DNA of 64,000 bases from positions 62,001-126,000 of the forward strand of contig CALXYL010000002.1 of NCBI GenBank assembly GCA_944392985.1, given 5' to 3'. The notes beneath the pieces were generated by a model. That model searched no databases, had not been told where the DNA came from, and saw nothing but the letters and a program-made list of their open reading frames with translations. The stretch is from an uncultured Spirochaetaceae bacterium (GTDB taxonomy: Bacteria > Spirochaetota > Spirochaetia > Sphaerochaetales > Sphaerochaetaceae). Positions 25,317 through 33,795 of the stretch are shown piece by piece. Each line of letters opens with the position of its first letter. The stretch's first letter is position 1. The position numbers and the translations under genes are program-made.

Positions 25317-26672
25317 TCAGTTCCTGGCGAACTCAGGGTAGATGATCCTCTCGTAGACGCCCTGGGAGATCAGGCGCTCGTTGACCTCGTTGTACCTCTT
25401 TGTGAGATCGGCGATTCCATCCTCAAGATCAAGCTGTCCTGCGATGATCGCGCCGAATGTATTGTACATATCGAGACCCTCGACGATGAAGTCCTGTGCA
25501 TACTCCTCTTCCGGTGTCTTCGGATACATCACATCGTCATCAGCCTTGAGGAGAGCCGGGTTGTTCACATAATCGGAGCCCATGTCAGCTGTCTCGAGGA
25601 CTGCCGGGATGCTGGAGATTCCGAAGCCCTGCTCGAAGTGCTCGCGGAGGTTGTCGACGTTGAGGAAGATCGCAGTGTATGCCTTCCATGCAGCATCGAA
25701 GTTCTCGCCATCCTTGTTGAACAGGAATCCAGGAGTACCTGTGAAATACTGTCCATAGAGCTGGTCGCCATCAATCGGAAGATATGTGCATCCCCACTCC
25801 TGGCCTTCTGCCATCGGGAACTGGTTGACGTAGACGCCAGGCTCAGCATGCGTATAGGACATGTACATACCGATCTTGCCAGCTGCGAACTGCGAGCGGA
25901 GCGGATCGATATCAAGTGACTCAGATCCCGGGAATCCCTGCTGGATCATCGTGCTCCATCCCTCAAGGTACGGGATGTACGGAGTGAAGTCATATGTGCC
26001 TGTTCCGAAGTCATAGCCAAGCCTCAGTCCAGTGCCTCTCTCAACCTGCGGCTCAAGTGATCTCTTGAGACCATTGGAAGCGCTCTTGAGGTTGCATGCG
26101 AATCCGTAGATTCCCTCGCCCTTGAGCTCGTTGGTGATCGTCACTGCGGCATTCACCATCTCATCAAGTGTCTCAGGAACCTCAAGTCCGAGGCGGTCGA
26201 AGATCGTCTTGTTGTAGAAGAGGCGGAGACAGGTGTTTCCTGTCGGGATGAAGTAGAGCTTGCCATCGATATAGTTCTGGCCCTCATACCATACAGCCTC
26301 TGTCAGCTCCTTCTGCTCATCTGTCATATATGGCAGGAGGTCAACGAAGCGGCCATCAAGGATGTACTTATCAAAGTACATATCATACTTGACGATATCG
26401 GGAGCCTCTCCCGTCTGGAATGCCATATCGACTGCCTGCCAAATATTATCCGTATAAATCTCGTAGCTCAGCTCGATATTATCAGTATTGGTTGCGTTGT
26501 ATTCCTCAACCTTCTCAGTCCAGAAGGTCGCATCATGGCGGTCATTGGTCCAGAGCCTGATGACGGTCTTTCCAGAGGATTCAGCCGAGGAATCCTCTCC
26601 TGCACCACCTGCGAATGCGAGCGATGGAATCAATGCGAGAACGATAAGCAGAACTGCTGTGATCTTCTTCAT
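25317..26672 (-). CDS. Extracellular sugar-binding protein of ABC transporter (family 1)
   Basis: The 451-residue CUT1 binding protein has a signal peptide (MKKITAVLLIVLALIPSLAFA) ending in GGAGEDSS, without a lipobox cysteine. The mature part begins VIRLWTNDRHDATFWTEKVEEYN, and later GKLYFIPTGNTCLRLFYNKTIFDRLG is typical of oligosaccharide binders. It is the first gene of the uptake/lyase operon and divergent from a YesM-type kinase, so the system likely responds to the same sugar. The ligand is probably a uronate-containing oligosaccharide, judging by the co-transcribed lyase. Confidence 0.92.
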   Translation of the reverse strand: MKKITAVLLIVLALIPSLAFAGGAGEDSSAESSGKTVIRLWTNDRHDATFWTEKVEEYNATNTDNIELSYEIYTDNIWQAVDMAFQTGEAPDIVKYDMYFDKYILDGRFVDLLPYMTDEQKELTEAVWYEGQNYIDGKLYFIPTGNTCLRLFYNKTIFDRLGLEVPETLDEMVNAAVTITNELKGEGIYGFACNLKSASNGLKRSLEPQVERGTGLRLGYDFGTGTYDFTPYIPYLEGWSTMIQQGFPGSESLDIDPLRSQFAAGKIGMYMSYTHAEPGVYVNQFPMAEGQEWGCTYLPIDGDQLYGQYFTGTPGFLFNKDGENFDAAWKAYTAIFLNVDNLREHFEQGFGISSIPAVLETADMGSDYVNNPALLKADDDVMYPKTPEEEYAQDFIVEGLDMYNTFGAIIAGQLDLEDGIADLTKRYNEVNERLISQGVYERIIYPEFARN

Positions 26673-26779
26673 GTTCTATCTCCTTTCGCTCTGGATTCTA
26701 ATGTCGGAAAGACGCCTCCATAATCCAATTTTCCGCACAGTGATGTTCAAGTTTCAGCGATGCAGGAAAGGAGTTGTGG

Positions 26780-26785
26780 TATCAT
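26780..26785 (+). promoter_or_regulatory. Possible -10 box (TATCAT) before the YesM-type kinase gene
   Basis: TATCAT lies 9 bases before ATG 26795. The AAAGGAG at 26767-26773 is 21 bases from that ATG and abuts only a TTG, so it probably does not act as a ribosome-binding site. Confidence 0.35.
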
Positions 26786-26794
26786 CAGGAAGTG

Positions 26795-28558
26795 ATGAAG
26801 AGGCATAACGGATCATTTCTCAAGGAACTGTTCATATCCATACTCCTTATCCTCGTGCTGAGCCTTATATGCCTTCTGTTCATCAGCAACCACTACTACA
26901 GGGAAAGCATGCGGGAGAATCATAAGGAGAAGATCGAGAACGACTCCCGCCTCATCTCCGAAATGATCGGGAACCAGATCATGACGCTCCAGCTCCACGC
27001 CAACACGCTCGGGACTGATGCGAATATCAAGAACTATCTCACCCGCTATATCAGCGATTCCGACAACGTGCTCTACTACACCGAATTCGGGGCATATGCC
27101 ATAGACAGGCTGAATGAGATACAGCTGATCTTCGACAGCTTCCTCGAGTCCTCTGCATTCATCGCCGCTGGAGAGGTATTCAGCAACTTCCAGTTCTATA
27201 CACAGCATGACAGGACAGCCGCAACAGCATTCATCCGCACCCTATATGAAGAGGATACCGACCGCTTCATGATGATACTCCCGGAGATGACCAACCCGAT
27301 CTTCCAACCGGAAAGCAGCGTCATTCCGATAGTATTCCGCTATGCGGCCTTCGATAGCAGCAGCCCCGCCTTCCTTGTCTGCTTCGTAAGCTCTGCCAAG
27401 CTGGCATTATTCATCTCTGATGCCTACCTCTCATACTTCGACGGCATTGCCATAAGGGATCAGAAAGGAAGGATGATCCTTTCAGATGGGGTCAGCGAGG
27501 AAAAGGCAGGCAGAAGCAGCCGCTACTCCATATTCCAGACGAAGGATGAGCTATCAGGATGGAGCATCAATGTCATAAGGGACAACATGCCATTCCTCCG
27601 CAGCATCAGGGAACTCTATCTGATAGAAACAATCCTCCTATGCCTGATTCTTGCCCTTGCCGGAGGCATCATCACGATGCTGTACCGCCGCTTCACCGAA
27701 CCCCTGAAGGCTCTGATGGAGAAGATGCTGGACAATTCACGCAACAGGCAGTACCAGCACTTCAGATACGATGGTGAGAACGAAATCGGAACGCTTGCGC
27801 ACTGCTATAACGAGGTCATAGATGAAGTCGGCGATCTCGTCATGACCCTCAATGAGAAGATCGAGGAGCTCGAGGAGGAGAAGAAGCAGCGCGAATGGGA
27901 GGAGGAGCAGAAGCGAAGGGCGGAGATCAAGGCGCTCCAGGCCCAGATCAATCCGCACTTCCTCTATAACGCGCTCAACTCCATCGTATGGATAACCACC
28001 GAGAACGGGGATGAGAAGGCGACAGAGTTCACGCTGCGTCTGGCAAGGTACTACCACACGAGCCTGTCACGCGGAGAGGAGTTCATAACGCTCAGGGATG
28101 AAATGGGACATGGCAAGGATTACCTCTGGCTGCAGAGCCATAGATACAGCATCGAGGATTATGACTTCTCGCTGGATCCTGCCATCAAGGAGGTCCTCGT
28201 GCCGAAGCTCATCATCCAGCCGCTGATAGAGAATGCGATCTACCATGGGCTCAAGCCATCTGAGAGGAAATGGAGGATCATAGTCCGGGCGGCGAAGGCC
28301 GGAGACAGGATCATCATCTCAGTCTACGACAACGGCGTCGGGATTCCTCCGAAGAGACTGCAGAAGCTGAACAGCAACCTGCATGATGGCATCATCGACA
28401 ATAAGTCCGGGTATGGAATATACAATGTCAACAGCAGGATCAGGCTCTCCTATGGACAGAGCTACGGATTGAGGATATACAGCGCAGAAGGCTACTACAC
28501 GCTCTCAGTGCTTGAGCTTCCGGCTTCGGGGGAAACAGATGAACATACTGATCATTGA
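26795..28558 (+). CDS. YesM/LytS-type sensor histidine kinase
   Basis: The membrane kinase has a first transmembrane segment at about residues 10-32, an extracytoplasmic sensor region to about 275, a second segment (LILALAGGIITMLY), a HAMP-like linker and a charged coiled coil (EELEEEKKQREWEEEQKRR). The His_kinase domain carries INPHFLYNALNS (H388), and HATPase_c has NAIYHGLKP and DNGVGI. Such kinases govern carbohydrate uptake genes with a YesN partner. The start is uncertain: ATG 26795 was chosen over an upstream TTG. The response-regulator gene overlaps its end by 20 bases, and the pair is divergent from the sugar ABC/lyase operon that it probably controls. Confidence 0.9.
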   Translation: MKRHNGSFLKELFISILLILVLSLICLLFISNHYYRESMRENHKEKIENDSRLISEMIGNQIMTLQLHANTLGTDANIKNYLTRYISDSDNVLYYTEFGAYAIDRLNEIQLIFDSFLESSAFIAAGEVFSNFQFYTQHDRTAATAFIRTLYEEDTDRFMMILPEMTNPIFQPESSVIPIVFRYAAFDSSSPAFLVCFVSSAKLALFISDAYLSYFDGIAIRDQKGRMILSDGVSEEKAGRSSRYSIFQTKDELSGWSINVIRDNMPFLRSIRELYLIETILLCLILALAGGIITMLYRRFTEPLKALMEKMLDNSRNRQYQHFRYDGENEIGTLAHCYNEVIDEVGDLVMTLNEKIEELEEEKKQREWEEEQKRRAEIKALQAQINPHFLYNALNSIVWITTENGDEKATEFTLRLARYYHTSLSRGEEFITLRDEMGHGKDYLWLQSHRYSIEDYDFSLDPAIKEVLVPKLIIQPLIENAIYHGLKPSERKWRIIVRAAKAGDRIIISVYDNGVGIPPKRLQKLNSNLHDGIIDNKSGYGIYNVNSRIRLSYGQSYGLRIYSAEGYYTLSVLELPASGETDEHTDH

Positions 28559-30047
28559 TGATGAAGGCGAGACCAGAGCAAGGATAGCAAGGCTCCTCTC
28601 CCGTACCGACACCGTATTCCAGGCCGGCAATGGCGCGGAAGCCCTCGCGCTGCTCGAGAAGGAGAAGGTCGATCTGATACTCACTGATATCTGCATGCCG
28701 AAGATGGACGGGCTTGAGATGATCCGCATCCTCCGCAGCCAGGGCAGCAGTGCCGAGATAATCGTCATGTCCGGCTACAGTGATTTCGACTATGCACACA
28801 AGGCAATCAAATACAATGTGAGGGATTACCTATTGAAGCCGATCAGCCCGACAGAGCTCATGTCGCTTGTCGAGGAAGCGAGGAAGGCAGCGGAGCGCCG
28901 CAGCTATCAGGAGAGATATGGATCCCAGCCATTCCTTAACGCCCTGTTCAATGGATCATATGACCATCAGGGTGCGCTCGCGAGGATGGAGATGCTCTCC
29001 CTTCCCGTTGATTTCGACTACTGCCTCACTGGCTATGTACGGCTAAGCACCTCAAGCGATGCAGCCTCCATAAGAAGCATCTCGGAAGCACTTTCTGCCT
29101 CTGGAGGAAAAGGGATTGAGGCACACGCATTCCTCCGTGGCCGGAGCATCGCGGTCCTTATCTTCGTCAAGGGAATCACAGAGACGTATATCTGGGAGAA
29201 GCTCTCCGCTTTCCGATCAGAAGCCGCCGCCTCCCTCGGCACGATGCTCTGGATCGGCTGCTCCTCTCCATTCAGGTCAATGGAGATGATCGCGGAAAGG
29301 GACAAGGAAGCGGATGCCCTCAGACGGACCACCCTATTCTCATCGCTCCTGGAATTCGGCGGGATGTCAGGAACCATTACGCAGGAAAGGCTGGAAAAGG
29401 ATGCGGGAATCCTATCCGAACGGGTCACGACGCTGGTGCTTTCGGAAAGCAGCCCGGATTCCGCCATCGATGAATTCTTCCGCACCCTCTCGCTCATCGC
29501 CAGAGGAAGCAGCTATGCAGAGGCGGAGGACAGGATAGCGAGGCTGCTGAATGCGCTGAAGGCAATCGCAGCAAGCCATCTGGAGAGCGGTAAGCAGAAG
29601 GAAATCACGCTGGAGATCGATGAGGCGAGAAGGATCGACAACCTATTCGATTCCCGACGCATGATCAAGCGCATCGCGAACAGGATCCAGAAGGAATACA
29701 TGGAGGAGAACATCCCCGCGGGAGAGGCGATCGCTGAGATGATCAAGCGCCGCATCAAGGAGAACATCGCGAATGAGGCATTCTCTGTCGCCGATGCCAT
29801 CGACGGCCTCAATTACAGCGAAAGCTATATCAGGCATCTCTTCACCAACAGGGAAGGAATGAGCATAAAGGAATACATCACCGCAGAGAGGATGGAAAAG
29901 GCATTCACGCTTCTCAGGAACGGCACGTCAGTGAAGGAGACCGCAGAAGCAACAGGTTTTGCGAATCAGCGCTACTTCGCGAAATGCTTCAAGGATTACA
30001 CTGGCATGACTCCGACAGAATGGAAGGCTGACGAACCTCAGCCATGA
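28539..30047 (+). CDS. YesN-type response regulator with AraC DNA-binding domain
   Basis: The 502-residue regulator has an N-terminal receiver (MNILIIDDEG; phosphoacceptor D50 in DLILTDICMPKMDG; lysine in YLLKPIS). A long middle region follows, then a C-terminal AraC double helix-turn-helix (FSVADAIDGLNYSESYIRHLF and VKETAEATGFANQRYFAKCFKDYTG). Start taken at ATG 28539, where similarity to receivers begins. It is the partner of the overlapping YesM-type kinase, with probable control of the divergent sugar/lyase operon. Confidence 0.92.
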   Translation: MNILIIDDEGETRARIARLLSRTDTVFQAGNGAEALALLEKEKVDLILTDICMPKMDGLEMIRILRSQGSSAEIIVMSGYSDFDYAHKAIKYNVRDYLLKPISPTELMSLVEEARKAAERRSYQERYGSQPFLNALFNGSYDHQGALARMEMLSLPVDFDYCLTGYVRLSTSSDAASIRSISEALSASGGKGIEAHAFLRGRSIAVLIFVKGITETYIWEKLSAFRSEAAASLGTMLWIGCSSPFRSMEMIAERDKEADALRRTTLFSSLLEFGGMSGTITQERLEKDAGILSERVTTLVLSESSPDSAIDEFFRTLSLIARGSSYAEAEDRIARLLNALKAIAASHLESGKQKEITLEIDEARRIDNLFDSRRMIKRIANRIQKEYMEENIPAGEAIAEMIKRRIKENIANEAFSVADAIDGLNYSESYIRHLFTNREGMSIKEYITAERMEKAFTLLRNGTSVKETAEATGFANQRYFAKCFKDYTGMTPTEWKADEPQP

Positions 30048-30063
30048 AACAGGCCGGTTTTCC

Positions 30064-30091
30064 TTGAACTGCTCTGCTTTTTCTGGATAAT
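30064..30091 (+). promoter_or_regulatory. Promoter for the two-gene unknown unit
   Basis: TTGAAC (30064-30069) and GATAAT (30086-30091) with a 16-base spacer. The box ends 11 bases before ATG 30103, so the leader would be only a few bases long. No Shine-Dalgarno is present. Confidence 0.55.
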
Positions 30092-30102
30092 ATAGCTACG
30101 AT

Positions 30103-30606
30103 ATGTCTGTGGGGTTATTTCGGGAACATGGATCAGAGAGACTATTCCGTTGCTTTGTCAGCAAATTCATACGGAAGTTCTTCCTGTATGGGTATCTTCT
30201 TTCCATCCCTGCAATCCTGAGCACCTGTGAATTCATCATCTTCGCCATCCATGGCTATCCCATCCTCGCTGTGGCTGCGGCTGCTGCAACTGCTGTTTCA
30301 CTATACTTCCTGATCTCCTTCTGCTCGACTTCGCGTATGAAATGGCGCTACTACCGCATCGGCTACTACAGGCTCTCCACACGCCCGTTTGATGAGGAAT
30401 ACTTCAAGTACGACATGTCAGCACCCTGCATGAGGCTCATCATCAAGGATCTCTGCCATAGTTTCGGATACGATAGCGAATACGCAGAGATGAAGAGGAA
30501 ATACTCCTCAAGGAAAGTCTCGATGGAAATGCAGAAGGAACGTCTTGTAGCGCGGGTACTTGCCCGCAAAGCGAAGGAAATCCAGGAAAAAGGAGGTATG
30601 GCATGA
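30103..30606 (+). CDS. Hypothetical membrane protein with two transmembrane segments
   Basis: I do not recognise this 167-residue protein. Two adjacent hydrophobic segments (about residues 27-49 and 52-73) are followed by a charged cytoplasmic part with many tyrosines and arginines (KWRYYRIGYYRL) and a helical, basic C-terminus (EMQKERLVARVLARKAKEIQEK). Its stop overlaps the start of a 62-residue gene by 4 bases, so the two are translationally linked. There is no clue to function in the neighbours, a response regulator upstream and polyphosphate kinase convergent downstream. Confidence 0.65.
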   Translation: MSVGLFREHGSERLFRCFVSKFIRKFFLYGYLLSIPAILSTCEFIIFAIHGYPILAVAAAAATAVSLYFLISFCSTSRMKWRYYRIGYYRLSTRPFDEEYFKYDMSAPCMRLIIKDLCHSFGYDSEYAEMKRKYSSRKVSMEMQKERLVARVLARKAKEIQEKGGMA

Positions 30607-30791
30607 ATTACAAGGTAGAAGAAGTCAATTCGGGAATCTTCACATGCACGCTCAGGGCATCCGCTGTTGAGAGCAAGATCACAGCAATGCAGAATGCTGG
30701 CTGGAAGTTCGAATCGATGGAACCAGTCGTCGGCAGATGCTGCCTGTGCTTCTCAAGGTACAAGATGATCGTTGTTTTCTCAAAGGACTGA
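30603..30791 (+). CDS. Small hypothetical protein (62 residues)
   Basis: A compact 62-residue protein with a strong AAGGAGG ribosome-binding site, starting within the end of the previous gene. The pattern of beta strands and MQNAGWKFESMEPV recalls small DUF4177-like proteins (AGWE motif), but the match is weak. It has a CC pair (GRCCLC) that might bind metal. A good terminator follows 8 bases later, which supports its being a real last gene. Confidence 0.65.
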   Translation: MNYKVEEVNSGIFTCTLRASAVESKITAMQNAGWKFESMEPVVGRCCLCFSRYKMIVVFSKD

Positions 30792-30799
30792 GAGCATCC

Positions 30800-30836
30800 G
30801 GAAAGAGCGGCAGCTTCCTGTCGCTCTTTCCTTTTC
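30800..30836 (+). terminator. Intrinsic terminator after the small gene pair
   Basis: GGAAAGAGCG and CGCTCTTTCC form a perfect 10-bp stem, followed by TTTTCTC. It lies immediately before the convergent ppk stop at 30837. Confidence 0.9.
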
Positions 30837-32897
30837 TCAAAGATACGCCTTCCCGCTCCTGAAGAGCTCAAGGAAGCGTTCCTGGGAATCTATGGGATCA
30901 CAATCGCTGCGGATCGCAGCATAGCGTCCATCCTCCTGGAGCATCCTTCCCTTGACCGTATCGCTGAACATGATATCCAGCATCTTATGGATGGTCTCCC
31001 TGATACGTGGATCATATACAGGTGTCGCGATCTCAACCCTCCTGTCGACATTCCGTGTCATGAGATCCGCTGAAGAGATATACATCTCACCTGACCCGAA
31101 GCTGTAGATCCTTGAATGCTCAAGGAAGCGGCCGACGATACTCATGATCATGATGTTCTCCGTAAGGCCCGGCACACCGGGAAGGAGACAGGATATACCA
31201 CGGACGATTAGCTTCACGCGTACCCCGGCCTTAGATGCCTCCACGAGCTTGTCGATCATGTCCTTGTCAGAAAGGGAGTTCATCTTGCAGATTATCGAGC
31301 CCTCCCTGCCCTTCTCGATCTCCTTGTCCATCGCGGCAAGGATTCCTGCCTTGAGGGAGGAAGGAGCGACAAGAAGCCTTCTGTATGACGTATCCATATT
31401 CAGGGTTGCCAGATTGCGGAAGAACGCCACACCGTCAAGCCCGATCTCCTTATCGGATGTGATGATGTTCAGATCGGTGTACTGCTTTGCAGTGCTTTCA
31501 TTGTAGTTGCCTGTACCGAGATGGGTGATGTACCTCACCTCATCCTTGTCCTCAAGGACTATCGATATGATCTTGGAATGGACCTTGTAGTTCTCCATGC
31601 CATAGAACACAGTGCATCCAGCCTCCTGCAGCTGCTCTGCATAGCTCAGGTTCGATTCCTCATCGAAGCGCGCGCAGAGCTCCATGACAACAGAGACATC
31701 CTTGCCATTCTCCGCGGCCCTTACGAGCGCGGCGACGATACGGGAGTTCTTCGCAAGGCGGTATATCGTTATCTTGATGTTCGACACGCGTGGATCATCC
31801 GCGCATTCCTCCAGAAGCCACAGCAGAGGATCCATCGTCTGGAACGGGTACGCCAGGAACACATCCTTTTTAAGCACGGTATCGATCATGCTGCCCCGCT
31901 GCAGGCCATTCGGAACCCTTCCCTTGAAGGACGGGTAACGCAGCTTCGGCCTCTCCTCGACGGGGAAGAACTCATCAAGCTGATACATGTACTTGTATGA
32001 GAAGCAGCCAGAAATGTGGAACACCTGGTTCTTCCTGATCCCAAGATGCTTTATCAAAAACTGCCTGAGATCATCGGAAGGCGCATTCATCTCAAGCCGG
32101 ACAGCAGCGAGGCTTCCCCTGCTCTCCACCTTGTTCCTGATGAGCTTTGAGAAATCGAAATCGTATTCGATGTCGGCATCCTCAACGGATGCCTCGAAAT
32201 CCGCATTGCGTGTAACGCGCAGCAGGGATTTCTCCTTTACGGAAGCTCCGGGGAAAAGCGAATCACCGAAGAGATAGAGAAGCTCCTCCGAAGGAATCAG
32301 ATGCACCTTCTTGCCCCCGCCGATACGTACGAGGCTGTCGATACGCCGTCCCATCGTGACAACACCGAACATCTCCCTCCCATCGCGCTCAAGGCGCAGC
32401 ACGAGGTAGAGCCTCTGGTTCTCAAAGCGGATCATCGGATGCTTTGCATCGAGCACAAGAGGGGAAAGGAACGGAACCATGCTCTCCTGGAAATAGCGGA
32501 AGGCACGCGTTTTCTGCGCCTGTGAGATCGTCTCCGGCATCAGGATATCGACACCGGCAGCCTTAAGCTCCTTCCGGAGCTTTGCAAACGTCTCGTCCGA
32601 CTTCCTGTAAAGCGATGGAAGCATCGCGAGGATCATATCTATCTGGTCCCGGGCATTCATTCCCGTCTTGTTGTCGATGTATGAAGGGGAATGCAGCTCG
32701 AGATTCAGAAGCGATCCAAGCCGCACTCGTACGAACTCATCGAGATTCGAGATGAAGATCGAGAGGAAACGGCAGCGTTCAAGCAGCGGGTTGGAACTGT
32801 CCCTCGCCTGGTCGAGCACTCTCTTGTCGAACTGCAGCCATGAATATTCCCTGTTGATATATGGTGGCCTGATCGCGGCCTGTGTTTCCTTAGACAT
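30837..32897 (-). CDS. ppk: Polyphosphate kinase 1
   Basis: The 686-residue cytoplasmic enzyme polymerises ATP gamma-phosphate into polyphosphate reversibly. Domain order is normal: N-terminal INREYSWLQFDKRVLDQA, middle domain, then the two phospholipase-D-like catalytic halves. YKVHSKIISIV holds the phosphohistidine, and GISCLLPGVPGLTENI plus FLEHSRIYSFG follow. GGAGG stands 7 bases before ATG 32897, inside the end of ppx (8-base overlap). It is co-transcribed with ppx and pfk, which puts polyphosphate synthesis, breakdown and glycolysis in one unit. Confidence 0.97.
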   Translation of the reverse strand: MSKETQAAIRPPYINREYSWLQFDKRVLDQARDSSNPLLERCRFLSIFISNLDEFVRVRLGSLLNLELHSPSYIDNKTGMNARDQIDMILAMLPSLYRKSDETFAKLRKELKAAGVDILMPETISQAQKTRAFRYFQESMVPFLSPLVLDAKHPMIRFENQRLYLVLRLERDGREMFGVVTMGRRIDSLVRIGGGKKVHLIPSEELLYLFGDSLFPGASVKEKSLLRVTRNADFEASVEDADIEYDFDFSKLIRNKVESRGSLAAVRLEMNAPSDDLRQFLIKHLGIRKNQVFHISGCFSYKYMYQLDEFFPVEERPKLRYPSFKGRVPNGLQRGSMIDTVLKKDVFLAYPFQTMDPLLWLLEECADDPRVSNIKITIYRLAKNSRIVAALVRAAENGKDVSVVMELCARFDEESNLSYAEQLQEAGCTVFYGMENYKVHSKIISIVLEDKDEVRYITHLGTGNYNESTAKQYTDLNIITSDKEIGLDGVAFFRNLATLNMDTSYRRLLVAPSSLKAGILAAMDKEIEKGREGSIICKMNSLSDKDMIDKLVEASKAGVRVKLIVRGISCLLPGVPGLTENIMIMSIVGRFLEHSRIYSFGSGEMYISSADLMTRNVDRRVEIATPVYDPRIRETIHKMLDIMFSDTVKGRMLQEDGRYAAIRSDCDPIDSQERFLELFRSGKAYL

Positions 32898-33795
32898 TGC
32901 CTTCCTCCAGAATAAACCTCAGATATCCTTCCTTCACGCCCCGGTCGGAGACGATGAGCTCATCCGCGCCATATATAGCCGCGCTCTCCTCTGCAAGGAT
33001 CGCGGCAGGAAGAAGCGTATGGACCTTCTCCGGCGCATTGCGTATGAGTATTACCGTCCTTCCCTCCGAGGCTATGAGATGCTTTACCATCTTCCTCAGC
33101 TTCTTTCTCTCCATTGTCCTGAACGATGTATCAGCGATTGAATAGAAGTCGGCATAGACGCTGTAAAGCGCCGCTGCATTGCTCCCTGTCAGGACCATAT
33201 GGCTGTACATCCTATCTGGATAGACACCGTTCCGGACGTAAGCCTTGCGTATGACCTTCCGCAGCTTCTTCGCATCCTCCTTGGAAGGATACGTCCCATC
33301 ATAGATCGGGAAAAGCGCGGCGGGCCCGATATTCAGCGCTGCCATGCCCTCTCTTCTGCCATCATCCAGATCCGCTATTGCCGCTGAGTATCCCCCTATA
33401 TCCAATAGCAGCGTACTGCCCAGCGCCGCATACTCCCTGTTGGCAAGGTAATCCGCATATGCCTCATCCTGCCCAGAGAGGTTCTTTATCGGGAGGCCGG
33501 TGGCGGCCCTGACCGCCTCCATGACCTCTCCATAGTTCCTCATGCGCCGCATCGATGCGGTGGAGATCAGATGCACTGACTGGGCTCCTACCTTTGATGC
33601 GGCATCGATGAGGTAGCGTATCGATTCCACAGCCTTCTCAACACCCCGCTCAGAAAGGCGCCCCTTCTTCGACATATAGCCAAGGATGGAAACGGAACGC
33701 CTCAACCCGACGACGGGCGTCATCATCTCGCCGCTGACTTCCTCGACAAGCAAAGAGATGGATGTGCTGGAGAAATCGATGACAGCGATCTTCAC
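32890..33795 (-). CDS. Exopolyphosphatase-like protein (Ppx/GppA family)
   Basis: The 301-residue protein has the ASKHA fold of Ppx/GppA phosphatases: MKIAVIDFSSTSISLLV at the N-terminus, ISTASMRRMRN, SGQDEAYADYL and VSDRGVKEGYL. Full-length E. coli Ppx is about 510 residues, so this is the short form with no C-terminal HD-like domains. The phosphate loop reads LLDIGGYSAA where the family has DIGGGST/E, so a glycine and the acidic residue are altered. It may be a phosphatase with changed activity or a regulator. It overlaps pfk by 4 bases and ppk by 8. Confidence 0.8.
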   Translation of the reverse strand: MKIAVIDFSSTSISLLVEEVSGEMMTPVVGLRRSVSILGYMSKKGRLSERGVEKAVESIRYLIDAASKVGAQSVHLISTASMRRMRNYGEVMEAVRAATGLPIKNLSGQDEAYADYLANREYAALGSTLLLDIGGYSAAIADLDDGRREGMAALNIGPAALFPIYDGTYPSKEDAKKLRKVIRKAYVRNGVYPDRMYSHMVLTGSNAAALYSVYADFYSIADTSFRTMERKKLRKMVKHLIASEGRTVILIRNAPEKVHTLLPAAILAEESAAIYGADELIVSDRGVKEGYLRFILEEGNV

